The notes beneath the pieces are model-generated. The model was not told where the DNA came from, did no database searches, and was given only the letters and a program-made list of their open reading frames with translations. From assembly GCA_963828415.1 (NCBI GenBank), contig CAWHEI010000003.1, positions 248,001 through 312,000 on the forward strand: a stretch of 64,000 nucleotides of DNA. Direction: 5' to 3'. The translations under genes were made by a program, and so were the position numbers. Below, one piece after another: positions 8,615 to 17,094 of the stretch; the stretch's first letter is position 1, and every line of letters starts with the position of its first letter. The stretch is from Sva-07 sp963828415 (GTDB lineage Bacteria; Actinomycetota; Acidimicrobiia; Acidimicrobiales; Ilumatobacteraceae).

Positions 8615-9559
8615 TCAGCGCTCGACGTACTGCTCGTGCACGACGTACTGCTCGTGCATGACGCTGTTGAGTCGGGCGAGCGCAACCTGCACCTCGTCCA
8701 TCGCCGCGTCGAGGGCCACTCCATCGTCCGCGGCCGGCCGGCTGCGACGCAACTGACGGTCGGCGGCCTCGACGGCGCCGAGCACGGTCGAGTACTCGGG
8801 CAGACGCAGGATCGAGGTGCGCATCTCGGCGAGACAACCAGCGACCGAACGCGGGAAGCGGTGGTCGAACAGCAGGAATCTGACCACGCTCGGGCCGTCG
8901 ATGTGGCCCCGCGTCGCTCGCTGGTACATCTGCAGTGCCGACAACGAACGCAGCACGCCCATCCACTGGACTTCGGCGAATTCGTCGCTGGCGCCAGGCG
9001 GCAATGCGAGCAGCGTGGCAGCGCGCACGCCGAGTACCCGCGTCGTCATGTCGGCACGCTCGATGTATCGACCCAGCCGCCACATCTCGAACACCTCGTC
9101 ACGGGTCATCGTCGACTGCAAGACGCCATCGAGTCGGCGACTCTCGTCGATCACCCGAGACAGGAATCGATCGCGCCGACGCCGCTCGACCGAGGTGACC
9201 GCGGCACCACGCACATAGATCGACAGGTCGTTGATCGTCTGCCAGCCCTCTCGCGGCAGCACTTCGCGGCACGTACGGAGGTTCTCCCGGCTCTGCTCGA
9301 CAGTGTTCAGGATGCTGTTGGGATGTTCACGATCAGCAATGAGGAACTGGGCGACCTGCCCTTCGTCGGACCCTGCGACGGGAGGCAGCTTGACGTCGCT
9401 GCCCGAGATGCTCACGAGCGGACTCCAGCGAGTCGACGTTGTCGGCAGGTCGGCGAGCACGTCTCCGTAGGCACGCAGCACACGAGCGGAGTCCTCGGCG
9501 CGCTCCACGTATCGGGCCGCCCAGTAGATCCGATCCGCGACCCGTGACAACAGTGCCAT
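8615..9559 (-). CDS. Alpha-E domain protein
   Basis: A 314-residue, helix-rich, soluble alpha-E protein. The characteristic N-terminus MALLSRVADRIYWAARYVER and the internal repeat EMWRLGRYIERADMTTRVL are visible. The family has no known activity but is almost always encoded with permuted ATP-grasp and transglutaminase-like proteins. The ATG at 9559 shares its A with the TGA stop of the preceding ATP-grasp gene (TGATG), showing translational coupling. The C-terminus ends in a small duplication (HEQYVVHEQYVER), encoded by a near-perfect 18-base direct repeat at about 8617-8655. Confidence 0.92.
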   Translation of the reverse strand: MALLSRVADRIYWAARYVERAEDSARVLRAYGDVLADLPTTSTRWSPLVSISGSDVKLPPVAGSDEGQVAQFLIADREHPNSILNTVEQSRENLRTCREVLPREGWQTINDLSIYVRGAAVTSVERRRRDRFLSRVIDESRRLDGVLQSTMTRDEVFEMWRLGRYIERADMTTRVLGVRAATLLALPPGASDEFAEVQWMGVLRSLSALQMYQRATRGHIDGPSVVRFLLFDHRFPRSVAGCLAEMRTSILRLPEYSTVLGAVEAADRQLRRSRPAADDGVALDAAMDEVQVALARLNSVMHEQYVVHEQYVER

Positions 9560-11085
9560 CAGCGGTCCCCCGACAGAGTCTGGGTCTGGGTCTGGGTCTG
9601 GGTCTGGGTCTGGGTCTGAGTCTGAGTCTGGTGTTGGGCCGGGTGGTGGTTCGTGTCGACGATCCAGGTGTCCTTGCTGCCGCCGCCCTGCGACGAGTTG
9701 ACGATCAGCGATCCCTTCGTCAGCGCAACGCGGGTGAGCCCGCCGGCGGTGACGTAGCTGTGCTCCCCCGTCAGGATGAATGGCCGAAGGTCGAGATGCC
9801 GCGGCTCGATGCCGTCGGCCACGAGGGTTGGCCCCGTCGAGAGGTCGAGGATCGGCTGCGCCACCCAGTTTCGTGGATCGGCGCGAATCGATGCCGCGGC
9901 GGCGTCCAGTTCGGCTGCGGTCGCCCGGTTGCCGATCAAGATGCCGTAGCCGCCGCTCTCGTTGGCCGGCTTCAGCACGAGGTCGCCGAGGTTCGCCAGG
10001 ACGTGGTTGCGTTCGTCGTCGTACATGCAGCGGTACGTCGGCACGTTCGGGATCAGTGGTTCCTCGCCCAGGTAGTAGCGCACCATGTCGGGCACCCAGG
10101 CGTACACGACCTTGTCGTCGGCGACGCCGGCACCCGGCGCATTCGCGATGCCGACGTTGCCCGCCTTCCACGCCCGCATCAGTCCCGGAACGCCGAGCAT
10201 CGAGTCGGGCAGGAAGACCTCGGGATCGATGAAGAGATCGTCGATGCGGCGATAGATCACGTCGACACGCTCGAGGCCCTGGATCGTCTTCATGTAGACG
10301 CAGTCGTCGTCGCGGACGACGAGATCCTCACCCTCGACGAGTTCGGCACCCATACGTTGCGCCAGGAACGAGTGCTCGAAGTAGGCCGAGTTGTAGATAC
10401 CGGGGGTGAGCACCGCGATGCACGGATCGCGGCGGTCGTCGGGTGCGAGCGACGCCAGGAGCCGATTCAGCTCGTCGGTGTACGCATCGACCGGTCGGAT
10501 CCGGTAGCGCTCGAACAACTCCGGGAACGTCCGCTTCGCGATCCCGCGGTTCTCCAGGACGTAGCTCACTCCGGAGGGCACCCGGAGGTTGTCCTCCAGG
10601 ACGTACAGCTGGCCGTCGCCGGACCGCACGAGATCCGAGCCGGAGATGTGCGCCCAGACGCCGAACTTCGGATGAACGCCTCGGCACTCGGGCCGGAAGT
10701 TCGCGGAGTCGTCGAGCAGGTCGGCCGGAAACACGCCGTCCGCGATGATCCGTCGATCGTTGTAGATGTCGTCGATGAAGTGATTCAGCGCGCGTAGCCG
10801 CTGGGCCAGGCCCCGTTCGACGATGCTCCACTCGTTGCCATCGATCAGGCGCGGAATGATGTCGAACGGCCAGGCTCGGTCGATGTTCTCGCCGTCGGAG
10901 TAGACCGTGAACGAGATCCCCATCGTGAGGATCTCGAGATCGGACACGCGTTGGCGCTCTCGTACCTCGTCGAGCCCGATACGGTGCAGCAGTTCGATCA
11001 GGTCCCGCGCCATCGGTCGAGGGCTCCCATCGACCTCGAGCAGTTCGTCCACGAAGCCTGACCGTACCCGCTCAGCCCCGATCAC
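9559..11085 (-). CDS. Circularly permuted ATP-grasp protein (stand-alone)
   Basis: About 508 aa, first gene of the ATP-grasp/alpha-E/transglutaminase operon. It contains the family's N-terminal ELLEVDGSPRPMARDL motif, the VYSDGENIDRAWPFDIIPRL segment, the ATP-binding region VLTPGIYNSAYFEHSFLAQR, and the C-terminal LKPANESGGYGILIGN loop and SSQGGGSKDTW segment. It is predicted to form amide bonds using ATP. The very C-terminus is nine Gln-Thr pairs encoded by a hexanucleotide repeat, which looks like an add-on. The start is uncertain: GTG 11085 gives a normal N-terminus, and frames further upstream run into the palindrome at 11107. Confidence 0.85.
   Translation of the reverse strand: MIGAERVRSGFVDELLEVDGSPRPMARDLIELLHRIGLDEVRERQRVSDLEILTMGISFTVYSDGENIDRAWPFDIIPRLIDGNEWSIVERGLAQRLRALNHFIDDIYNDRRIIADGVFPADLLDDSANFRPECRGVHPKFGVWAHISGSDLVRSGDGQLYVLEDNLRVPSGVSYVLENRGIAKRTFPELFERYRIRPVDAYTDELNRLLASLAPDDRRDPCIAVLTPGIYNSAYFEHSFLAQRMGAELVEGEDLVVRDDDCVYMKTIQGLERVDVIYRRIDDLFIDPEVFLPDSMLGVPGLMRAWKAGNVGIANAPGAGVADDKVVYAWVPDMVRYYLGEEPLIPNVPTYRCMYDDERNHVLANLGDLVLKPANESGGYGILIGNRATAAELDAAAASIRADPRNWVAQPILDLSTGPTLVADGIEPRHLDLRPFILTGEHSYVTAGGLTRVALTKGSLIVNSSQGGGSKDTWIVDTNHHPAQHQTQTQTQTQTQTQTQTQTLSGDR
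9578..9631. repeat. Hexanucleotide tandem repeat (GTCTGG)n, nine units
   Basis: Nine copies of GTCTGG, of which two are GTCTGA, lie in the last codons of the ATP-grasp gene, where each unit encodes Gln-Thr. They end about 20 bases before the start of the next gene. Unit loss or gain would change tail length but not the reading frame. Confidence 0.95.
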
Positions 11086-11106
11086 CAACAGACCCGCCAG
11101 TTTCGT

Positions 11107-11151
11107 TCTCGTGAACAAGTTGCGCACTAGGTGCGCACCTAGTTCACGAGA
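11107..11151. repeat. Palindromic element, 45-bp family D, copy 1
   Basis: Outer arms TCTCGTGAACA and TAGTTCACGAGA, inner arms GCGCAC and GTGCGC. It lies between the divergent ATP-grasp and AbiEi/DUF559-like genes. Copies with the same length occur at 12200-12244 and 31854-31898. Confidence 0.85.
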
Positions 11152-11258
11152 TGAGAATCCTCGACGGACGGCACCGTCGCGTGGGTAGCGTCGACGACAC
11201 GGGATGACCCGCTCGGCCGATGGGCCCAACACGGAGCGACGCACATCCAGGAGGGCCG

Positions 11259-12194
11259 ATGGCCACCATCTCTCGACCGCTTGCCGTTCGTGTCGCCGAA
11301 CGACACGGCATCATCACCCGCAACGAGCTCCTCGTCGACGGCCACACCCGCAACAGCGTGCGACGACTGGTCGAGAAGGGACTCCTCGTGGTCGAACACA
11401 AGCATGTGTACCGACTCGCAACGTCGCCCGACACGTTCGAGGCTCGGTGCGCTGCTGCCTGCAGCGCCGATCCGTTCGGCCTCATCAGCGGGGTGGCCGC
11501 CGCTCGGCTCTGGGAGTTCCGGCACGTCTGGCGACCCGAGATTCCGCATCTCGTGGTCGGCCACGACCGGACCCCGATCACCCGGGGCGTCGTACTCCGC
11601 CGCTCGAACGTCATTGCCGCCGAGGATGTCGTGGAGCGCTCCGACGGCATCCGCTTGACCAGCCCACCGCGCTCCTGGTTCGACTGCGCCCGCGACGTCG
11701 ACGACGAGCGATTCGAGCGACTCACCGAGTGGGTCCTCGACCGCCACGTCTCGGTGCAGACCCTGTGGCGCACGTCCCAACGGCTCCAGGCGAGGGGCCG
11801 TCCGGGGCTCGCCCGGGTGAAGCGAGTCATGTCCAAACGAGCCGACTGGCAGAAGCCAGCCGACTCGGGCCTCGAGTTCCGCGTCCTCACAGCACTCGAA
11901 CGACGTGGAATCGTGCTCGTCCGGCAGTACCCGTTGCGCCTCCCCAACGGGCTGACCATCCATCCCGACGGAGCTGATCCTTCGATCCGTTGGGCGCTCG
12001 AGATCGACCACGTCACCTGGCACGGTGGACGCCTCGACGCACAGCGGGACAAGACGCGGGACCGCAACGCTCGGCTGATCGGCTGGGAGGTGGAGCGCGT
12101 CACCGATCAGGAATTGATGCACGACTTCGACGGCGTGATCGACCAGCTGGTCGCGCTCTATCGTCGTCGCCAGACCACCTTCACCGCGGCCTGA
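11259..12194 (+). CDS. AbiEi-like winged-helix / DUF559-type nuclease-fold protein
   Basis: 311 aa. The N-terminal ~50 residues (VAERHGIITRNELLVDG, then RRLVEKGLLVV) match the winged-helix domain of AbiEi-type antitoxins. The middle resembles the AbiEi C-terminal region (LTSPPRSWFDCAR). The C-terminal ~100 residues look like a very-short-patch-repair/DUF559 endonuclease fold: WALEIDHVTWH, then RDRNARLIGWEVERVT. A strong ribosome site CAGGAGGG lies just before ATG 11259. No AbiEii-type nucleotidyltransferase toxin gene is adjacent. The gene is bracketed by two 45-bp palindromes of the same family, one before the start and one 6 bases after the stop. The function is unproven; it may be an orphan regulator or a defence-type nuclease. 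Confidence 0.75.
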   Translation: MATISRPLAVRVAERHGIITRNELLVDGHTRNSVRRLVEKGLLVVEHKHVYRLATSPDTFEARCAAACSADPFGLISGVAAARLWEFRHVWRPEIPHLVVGHDRTPITRGVVLRRSNVIAAEDVVERSDGIRLTSPPRSWFDCARDVDDERFERLTEWVLDRHVSVQTLWRTSQRLQARGRPGLARVKRVMSKRADWQKPADSGLEFRVLTALERRGIVLVRQYPLRLPNGLTIHPDGADPSIRWALEIDHVTWHGGRLDAQRDKTRDRNARLIGWEVERVTDQELMHDFDGVIDQLVALYRRRQTTFTAA

Positions 12195-12199
12195 CCGCA

Positions 12200-12244
12200 T
12201 CTCGTGATCAAGATGCGCCGCAGGTGCGCACCTTGTTCACGAGA
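12200..12244. repeat. Palindromic element, 45-bp family D, copy 2
   Basis: Arms TCTCGTGATCAAG and CTTGTTCACGAGA with inner GCGC pairing. It starts 6 bases after the stop of the AbiEi/DUF559-like gene and ends 14 bases from the stop of the convergent acyl-CoA dehydrogenase gene. It may terminate both. Confidence 0.85.
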
Positions 12245-12257
12245 ACGGCGGCTGAGC

Positions 12258-13499
12258 TCACTCGGTGGCGGGTTTGGGCTCTTTGGGGAGGCCCAGGACG
12301 CGCTCGCCCACGATGTTGCGCTGGATCTGGCTGGTGCCGCCCCAGATCGTCTCCGAGCGCGAGAAGAAGAACGACGACATCATCGGGCTGACGGGGTAGC
12401 CGTCGCGGCGCTTGTCGCGGGCAGCGCCGGGCCAGCTGCCGGACTCGGGGCCGGCATCGATCAACATGCCGTCCGCACCGTGGATGTCGACCGCGAGTTC
12501 CATCGCTGCCTTGTGCATCTCGGACCAGAACATCTTGTTCGTCGCGCCGAGAGCGATCGTGCCCATGTCGCCGCCGCCGGAGAGCGTGGCCGACAGGTTG
12601 CGCAGGCCGTTGATCTTCAGGATCTGGATCTTGGTGTAGTACTCCATCAGCCGCTGGCGGATCAGCGGCTCGTCGATCAGGCCCTTCTCGGTGGCGGCCT
12701 CGACCAGCAGGCGGTACTCCTCGGCGAAGCGGCGATAGCCCGTCGTCGCCGACTGGCCGCGTTCGAACGCGAGGGTCGAATTGGCCACCTTCCAGCCGTT
12801 GTTGACGCCACCGACGACGGCGTCCTTCGCGCAGCGAGCGTTGTCGAAGAACACCTCACAGAACTCGGCGGTGCCGTCGGGCTGCACGATGCCGCGGACC
12901 TCGACACCCTCCTGGCGCATCGGTACGAGCATGTACGAGATTCCGGCGTGCTTCTTGACGTCCTGATCGGTGCGGGTGAGCAGGAAGCAGTAGTCGGCGT
13001 GGTGGCCCTGAGTGGTCCACACCTTCTGGCCGTTGATGACCCACTCGTCGCCGTCGAGCACGGCGGTGGTCTTCAGCGACGCGAGGTCGGAGCCCGAGTT
13101 CGGCTCGGAGAATCCCTGGCACCAGCGAGTCGTGCCACTGAGGATGCCCGGCAGGAACTCCTTCTTCTGCTCCTCGGTGCCCCACTGCAGGATGGTGGGG
13201 CCGACGAGCGTGTCGCCGAAGAAGTCGCCGCGCATCGGCGCCTTCGCATTCGCGAACTCCTCGGACAGCACGACGCCTTGCATCGTCGTGAGGCCCTTGC
13301 CGCCGTACTCGGCCGGCCACGTCGCGCAGATCCAACCACCTTCGAACAGCTTCTGCGGCCACTCGTCGTTGAACTGCTTGCGTTCGTCGTCGGTCATCTC
13401 GAAGCCCTCGTCGAACCAACCGGCGGGCAGGTTCTCGTGCAGCCACGCCTTGATCTCGGCGCGGAATTCCTCGGCTTCTGGGGGGTAGGAGAGATCCAT
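12258..13499 (-). CDS. Acyl-CoA dehydrogenase
   Basis: A 413-residue flavoenzyme of the acyl-CoA dehydrogenase family, which oxidises the alpha-beta bond of an acyl-CoA and passes electrons to ETF. Visible family motifs are WPAEYGGKGLT (near 65), the flavin-binding stretch QGFSEPNSGSDLASL (near 130), WVINGQKVWTTQGHHAD, and the C-terminal IWGGTSQIQRNIVGERVLGLP. The length is normal. ATG 13499 gives the usual MDLSYPPE start; the GTG at 13520 lies inside a perfect palindrome and is less likely. The substrate could be a fatty, branched or steroid acyl-CoA. The etfBA genes at 23.3-25.1 kb could be its electron acceptor. Confidence 0.93.
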   Translation of the reverse strand: MDLSYPPEAEEFRAEIKAWLHENLPAGWFDEGFEMTDDERKQFNDEWPQKLFEGGWICATWPAEYGGKGLTTMQGVVLSEEFANAKAPMRGDFFGDTLVGPTILQWGTEEQKKEFLPGILSGTTRWCQGFSEPNSGSDLASLKTTAVLDGDEWVINGQKVWTTQGHHADYCFLLTRTDQDVKKHAGISYMLVPMRQEGVEVRGIVQPDGTAEFCEVFFDNARCAKDAVVGGVNNGWKVANSTLAFERGQSATTGYRRFAEEYRLLVEAATEKGLIDEPLIRQRLMEYYTKIQILKINGLRNLSATLSGGGDMGTIALGATNKMFWSEMHKAAMELAVDIHGADGMLIDAGPESGSWPGAARDKRRDGYPVSPMMSSFFFSRSETIWGGTSQIQRNIVGERVLGLPKEPKPATE

Positions 13500-13518
13500 G
13501 GCCCCATTCTGCCTCGCC

Positions 13519-13538
13519 ACTTGACCCGCGGGTCAAGT
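13519..13538. promoter_or_regulatory. 20-bp perfect palindrome, candidate operator
   Basis: ACTTGACCCGCGGGTCAAGT lies 19 bases upstream of the acyl-CoA dehydrogenase start. Size, symmetry and position fit a dimeric TetR-type repressor site, but no regulator gene is adjacent. Confidence 0.5.
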
Positions 13539-13693
13539 CCAGATCGAGCTCGTCGCAGGCGGGACCATTCACACGGAGGAAACACTTCGGCGACAAGCGG
13601 GAAATCCCACACCTTTAGGTTGCGCTCGCAATCCGGGCGGCAACGACGCCACTGGACTCCGCAATCCCTGTTCCCTATCCCTCTGGAGGACCC

Positions 13694-15065
13694 GTGCGCA
13701 ACCGAGCGCTTCGAATCGTTTCCGGCCTGGGTGGCGTTGTCGCCATCTTGGCCATCACCCCATCCGTCGGCTTTGCCCAGGACTATGTGCCGACTGCCCA
13801 GGACTACTTGAACAACATCTGGGTGTTCATCGCCGGTGTCCTGGTGTTCTTCATGCAGGCGGGCTTTGCGCTCGTCGAGGCGGGCATGACCCGTGCGAAG
13901 AACGTCGTCGAACATCTTCGCCAAGAACATGACCGACGCCATCGTCGGCATCCTGGCGTTCTTCGCCACCGGCTGGGCGTTCGCGTTCGGCGACAGCGGC
14001 GGCTGGTTCATCGGCACCAGCAACTTCTTCCTCCAGGATCTCGATCTGGCGGCGATCCCGGAAGGCGGCCTCTCGCCCGGTACCTCGTTCTTCTTCCAGG
14101 CAGTGTTCGCAGCAACGGCGGTCACGATCGCCTCGGGAGCGATGGCGGAACGCACCAAGTTCTGGTCGTACGTCATCTTCTCCGCCATCATGTGTGCGTT
14201 CATCTACCCGGTGATCGTGCACTGGACCTGGGGCGGCGGGCTCATCGCCGACATCGACATCAACGGCGCCGTCTTCTCCGACTTCGCCGGGTCAGGCATC
14301 GTGCACATGACCGGCGGCATCGCCGCCTTCATGGGTGCGCTCTTCCTCGGTCCCCGCATCGGCCGCTACGACGAGAACGGCAAAGTCCGAGCGATTCCCG
14401 GCCACAACATCCCGTTCGCCATCCTCGGTGTGTTCATCCTCTGGGTGGGCTGGTTCGGCTTCAACCCCGGCTCGGAACTGCTCGCCGACGAGTTCGTCTC
14501 AGGCATTGCGATCAACACCATGCTGGCAGCCTGCGCCGGCGGACTCTTCACCGCCATCACGATCACATTGAAGACCGGCAAGCCCGACCTCGCCATGATC
14601 GGCAACGGCGTCCTCGCCGGGCTGGTGGCCATCACCGCCCCGTGTGGAGCAGTCACGCCGCTGATGTCCGTCGTGATCGGCGGCGTCGCCGGCGTCCTCG
14701 TGGTCTTCTCGGTGTTCTTCTTCGACAAGGTCAAGATCGACGACCCGGTGGGCGCCGTGAGTGTCCACGGCATGTGCGGTTTCTGGGGCCTGATCTCGGT
14801 CGGCCTCTTCGCCACCTACGACGACGCGTTCCTCGGTCGCGAAGATGCCGGCCTCTTCTACGGCGGCGGCATCGACCAGCTGCTCGTGCAGTTGCTGATG
14901 GCAGCGATCATCCTCGTCTGGGTCGTCGTCTGCACCGGCATTCTCTTCGGTGTCCTCAAGGCAACGATCGGCCTGCGAGTCACAGCAGAAGAAGAGATCG
15001 AAGGCCTCGACGTCCTCGAGCACGGCCTCCAGGGCTACGCCCCCGACATGGCCGCCACCCGCTGA
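13694..15065 (+). pseudogene. amt: Ammonium transporter Amt, interrupted by a single-base insertion
   Basis: A Sec-type signal peptide (residues 1-28, ending ...SVGFAQ) and the first membrane helix with FALVEAGMTRAKNVV are in one frame. The remaining ~380 residues (IFAKNMTDAIVG through VTAEEEIEGLD) continue in the next frame. Reading GTCGTC-AACATCTTC instead of GTCGTCGAACATC at 13910 restores the expected family sequence, so one extra G explains the break. The start GTG 13694 follows TGGAGGA. Amt trimers move ammonium across the membrane and are gated by GlnK, which is encoded next. The rest of the gene is undamaged, so a sequencing error is as likely as a true mutation. Confidence 0.88.
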
Positions 15066-15111
15066 ACCATCGAGCGAAACATCACCTAGGAACCAGTAAA
15101 GGACCCAACAC

Positions 15112-15450
15112 ATGAAACTCGTGACAGCGGTCATCAAGCCGTTCAAGCTCGATGACGTCAAGGATGCGCTCAAGGCCATCGGCGTCGCCGGCATCACCGT
15201 CGAGGAAGTCCGCGGTTTCGGCCGCCAGGGCGGCCACACCGAGACCTACCGAGGAGCGGAGTACAAGATCGACTTCGTGCCGAAGGTGAGCCTCGGCATC
15301 GTCGTGGCCGACGAATCGGTCGACGGCGTCGTCGATGCGATCGTCGCAGCTGCCGCAACCGGCAAGATCGGCGACGGCAAGATCTGGGTCACCGACGTGG
15401 AGCGTCTCGTGCGCATCCGCACCGGTGAAGAAGGGACCGACGCGATCTAG
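15112..15450 (+). CDS. glnK: PII nitrogen regulatory protein
   Basis: A 112-residue PII signalling protein, full length. The T-loop carries Tyr51 in TETYRGAEYKIDF, the site that is uridylylated or adenylylated in other bacteria, and the C-terminal GKIGDGKIWVTDVERLVRIRTGE binds ATP/ADP and 2-oxoglutarate. It starts 47 bases after the frameshifted amt and follows AAAGGA. PII proteins report nitrogen status and plug Amt channels. It is a near twin of the second copy at 17095; the differences cluster outside the T-loop (for example KVSLGIVVADESVDG here versus KIRLSIVVEDARVDD). Confidence 0.96.
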   Translation: MKLVTAVIKPFKLDDVKDALKAIGVAGITVEEVRGFGRQGGHTETYRGAEYKIDFVPKVSLGIVVADESVDGVVDAIVAAAATGKIGDGKIWVTDVERLVRIRTGEEGTDAI

Positions 15451-15548
15451 TCGCCCTCCCACCCAACCTGATCGGGACGCATCGTCGCGTTCCGCTCGTT
15501 GGTCCCCGAGCCACCCTTTGCGTCCTCAGAGGGGTCTGGCTCGGGGAC

Positions 15549-15789
15549 CTTCGTTTTCTCCTGTCGGGCCTCACGGCATGCCGGTGATGGGGAACGTCGG
15601 GTCGGCCCGACTCCGCCTCGTCGCTGGCGCTTCGTTTCTCTTGTCGGGCCTCACGGCACGCCGGCGATGGGGAACGTCGGGACGGCCCGACTCCGCCTCG
15701 TCGCTGGCGCTTCGTTTCTCTTGTCGGGCCTCACGGCACGCCGGCGATGGGGAACGTCGGGTCGGCCCGACTCCGGCTCGTCGCTGGCG
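15549..15789. repeat. Three tandem 80-bp repeat units
   Basis: Units begin at 15549, 15630 and 15710 with CTTCGTTT and each ends with CTCGTCGCTGGCG; the first unit has one extra T. Units differ at a few positions only. They fill most of the 404-base gap between glnK and the second amt and contain no credible gene. Confidence 0.9.
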
Positions 15790-15803
15790 CTTCCCTCGCC
15801 GGC
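15773..15803. repeat. 31-bp sequence repeated at 27828-27858
   Basis: The end of the third 80-bp unit plus the following bases (CCGGCTCGTC ... CCCTCGCCGGC) are identical to 31 bases found 12 kb away between whiB and the histidine kinase. Both copies follow a plus-strand gene and precede further intergenic sequence. Confidence 0.85.
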
Positions 15804-15854
15804 CGCGCGGCCACATGCGGCCGAGGCGCTCCGAAGGTCTAACGTCCGTCCACC

Positions 15855-17057
15855 ATGGACACCGGTGACACCGCATGGGTGCTGATCTCGAGCGCCCTCA
15901 TCCTCTTCATGACCCCCGGGTTGGCCTTCTTCTACGCCGGCATGGTCCGTTCGAAGAACGTGCTCGGCATGTTGATGCAGAACTACTTCGCAATCGGTCT
16001 CATCTCGGTGCTGTGGGCGCTGCTCGGCTTCACGATTGCGTTCGGCGGCACCGGCCCAGTCATCGGCGACCTCGAGTTCGCCGGGCTGGCGAACGTGACC
16101 GACCTCGACGGTTCGATCCCCGGCATGGCGTTCGTCGGCTTCCAGATGATGTTCGCCGTCATCACCCCGGCGTTGATCACCGGCGCAACCGCTGACCGCC
16201 TGAAGTTCAGCGCCTACGCCGTGCTGATCGGGGTGTGGTCGATCGTCGTCTACGCCCCTGTCGCCCGCTGGGTCTTCAATCCCAATGGCTGGATCTTCGA
16301 AACCGGCGCGCTCGACTTCGCCGGTGGCGCCGCCATCCACATCAATGCCGGCGTCGCTGCACTCGCCGTTGTCTTGGTGATCGGCAACCGCATGGGTCAC
16401 GGGAGCGAGCCGATGCCGCCCCACAACCTGCCCCTCACGATGCTCGGCACGGGCATCTTGTGGTTCGGCTGGATCGGGTTCAACGCCGGCTCGGCGCTCG
16501 CTGCCGACGGGGTTGCCGCGCAGGCAATGGTCAATACGCAACTGGCAGCGGCCGCCGGCATGCTGGGCTGGTTACTGGTCGAACGCATCAAGACAGGCCA
16601 CGCCACCACACTCGGCGCCGCATCCGGCGCGGTCGCCGGGCTGGTCGCCATCACGCCGTGCGCTGGATTCGTCGGCGGCGTCGCCCCGATGATCATCGGG
16701 GCGCTGGCCGGCATGTTCTGCGTGTTCGCGTTGGCGATCAAGGCCCGCATGAATTGGGACGACAGTCTCGACGTGATCGCCGTCCATCTCGTCGGCGGTG
16801 TCGTCGGCACGTTGCTGCTCGGTCTGTTCGCCGACTCGGCGATCAACGGTGACTCCGACGGCCTGCTGTTCGGCGGCGGCGTCGAACTCCTCAAGGACCA
16901 GTTCGTCGCGGCAGTGAGTGTCGCGGCGTTCTCCTTCGTCGCCACCTACCTGATCGCCACCGCGATCCAACGTACGATGGGCCTGCGAGTGTCCGCAGAG
17001 GACGAACTGCTCGGACTCGACCAGTCGCAGCACGCCGAATCCGCCTACACAAGCTGA
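15855..17057 (+). CDS. amt: Ammonium transporter Amt (second copy)
   Basis: An intact 400-residue Amt/Rh-family channel with about 11 membrane helices. Visible features are FMTPGLAFFYAGMVRSKNVLGMLMQN in helix 1, the pore-lining ARWVFNPNGWI and GGAAIHINAGVAAL segments, and HLVGGVVGTLLLGLF with the second pore-region His. The C-terminal tail (AEDELLGLDQSQH) is the region that controls subunit coupling. Unlike the first amt it has no cleavable signal peptide. It is paired with its own glnK 37 bases downstream. The two transporters are clearly diverged, so this is an old duplication or two separately acquired modules. Confidence 0.95.
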   Translation: MDTGDTAWVLISSALILFMTPGLAFFYAGMVRSKNVLGMLMQNYFAIGLISVLWALLGFTIAFGGTGPVIGDLEFAGLANVTDLDGSIPGMAFVGFQMMFAVITPALITGATADRLKFSAYAVLIGVWSIVVYAPVARWVFNPNGWIFETGALDFAGGAAIHINAGVAALAVVLVIGNRMGHGSEPMPPHNLPLTMLGTGILWFGWIGFNAGSALAADGVAAQAMVNTQLAAAAGMLGWLLVERIKTGHATTLGAASGAVAGLVAITPCAGFVGGVAPMIIGALAGMFCVFALAIKARMNWDDSLDVIAVHLVGGVVGTLLLGLFADSAINGDSDGLLFGGGVELLKDQFVAAVSVAAFSFVATYLIATAIQRTMGLRVSAEDELLGLDQSQHAESAYTS

Positions 17058-17094
17058 ATCGCCGAACCCGACCCGCGCACAGGAGCACGACCCC

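Noticed and set aside
8598..9083. N-terminal extension of the ATP-grasp/alpha-E fusion to 948 aa
   Set aside because: The extra sequence lies entirely in the alpha-E gene in another frame and has no family similarity.
9578..9631. Phase-variable on/off switch
   Set aside because: The repeat unit is six bases, so unit changes keep the frame.
11259..12194. Complete AbiE toxin-antitoxin pair
   Set aside because: No nucleotidyltransferase toxin gene is next to it on either strand.
13694..15065. Programmed ribosomal frameshift in amt
   Set aside because: No slippery heptamer is visible at the break, and three other unrelated genes show the same single-base insertion.
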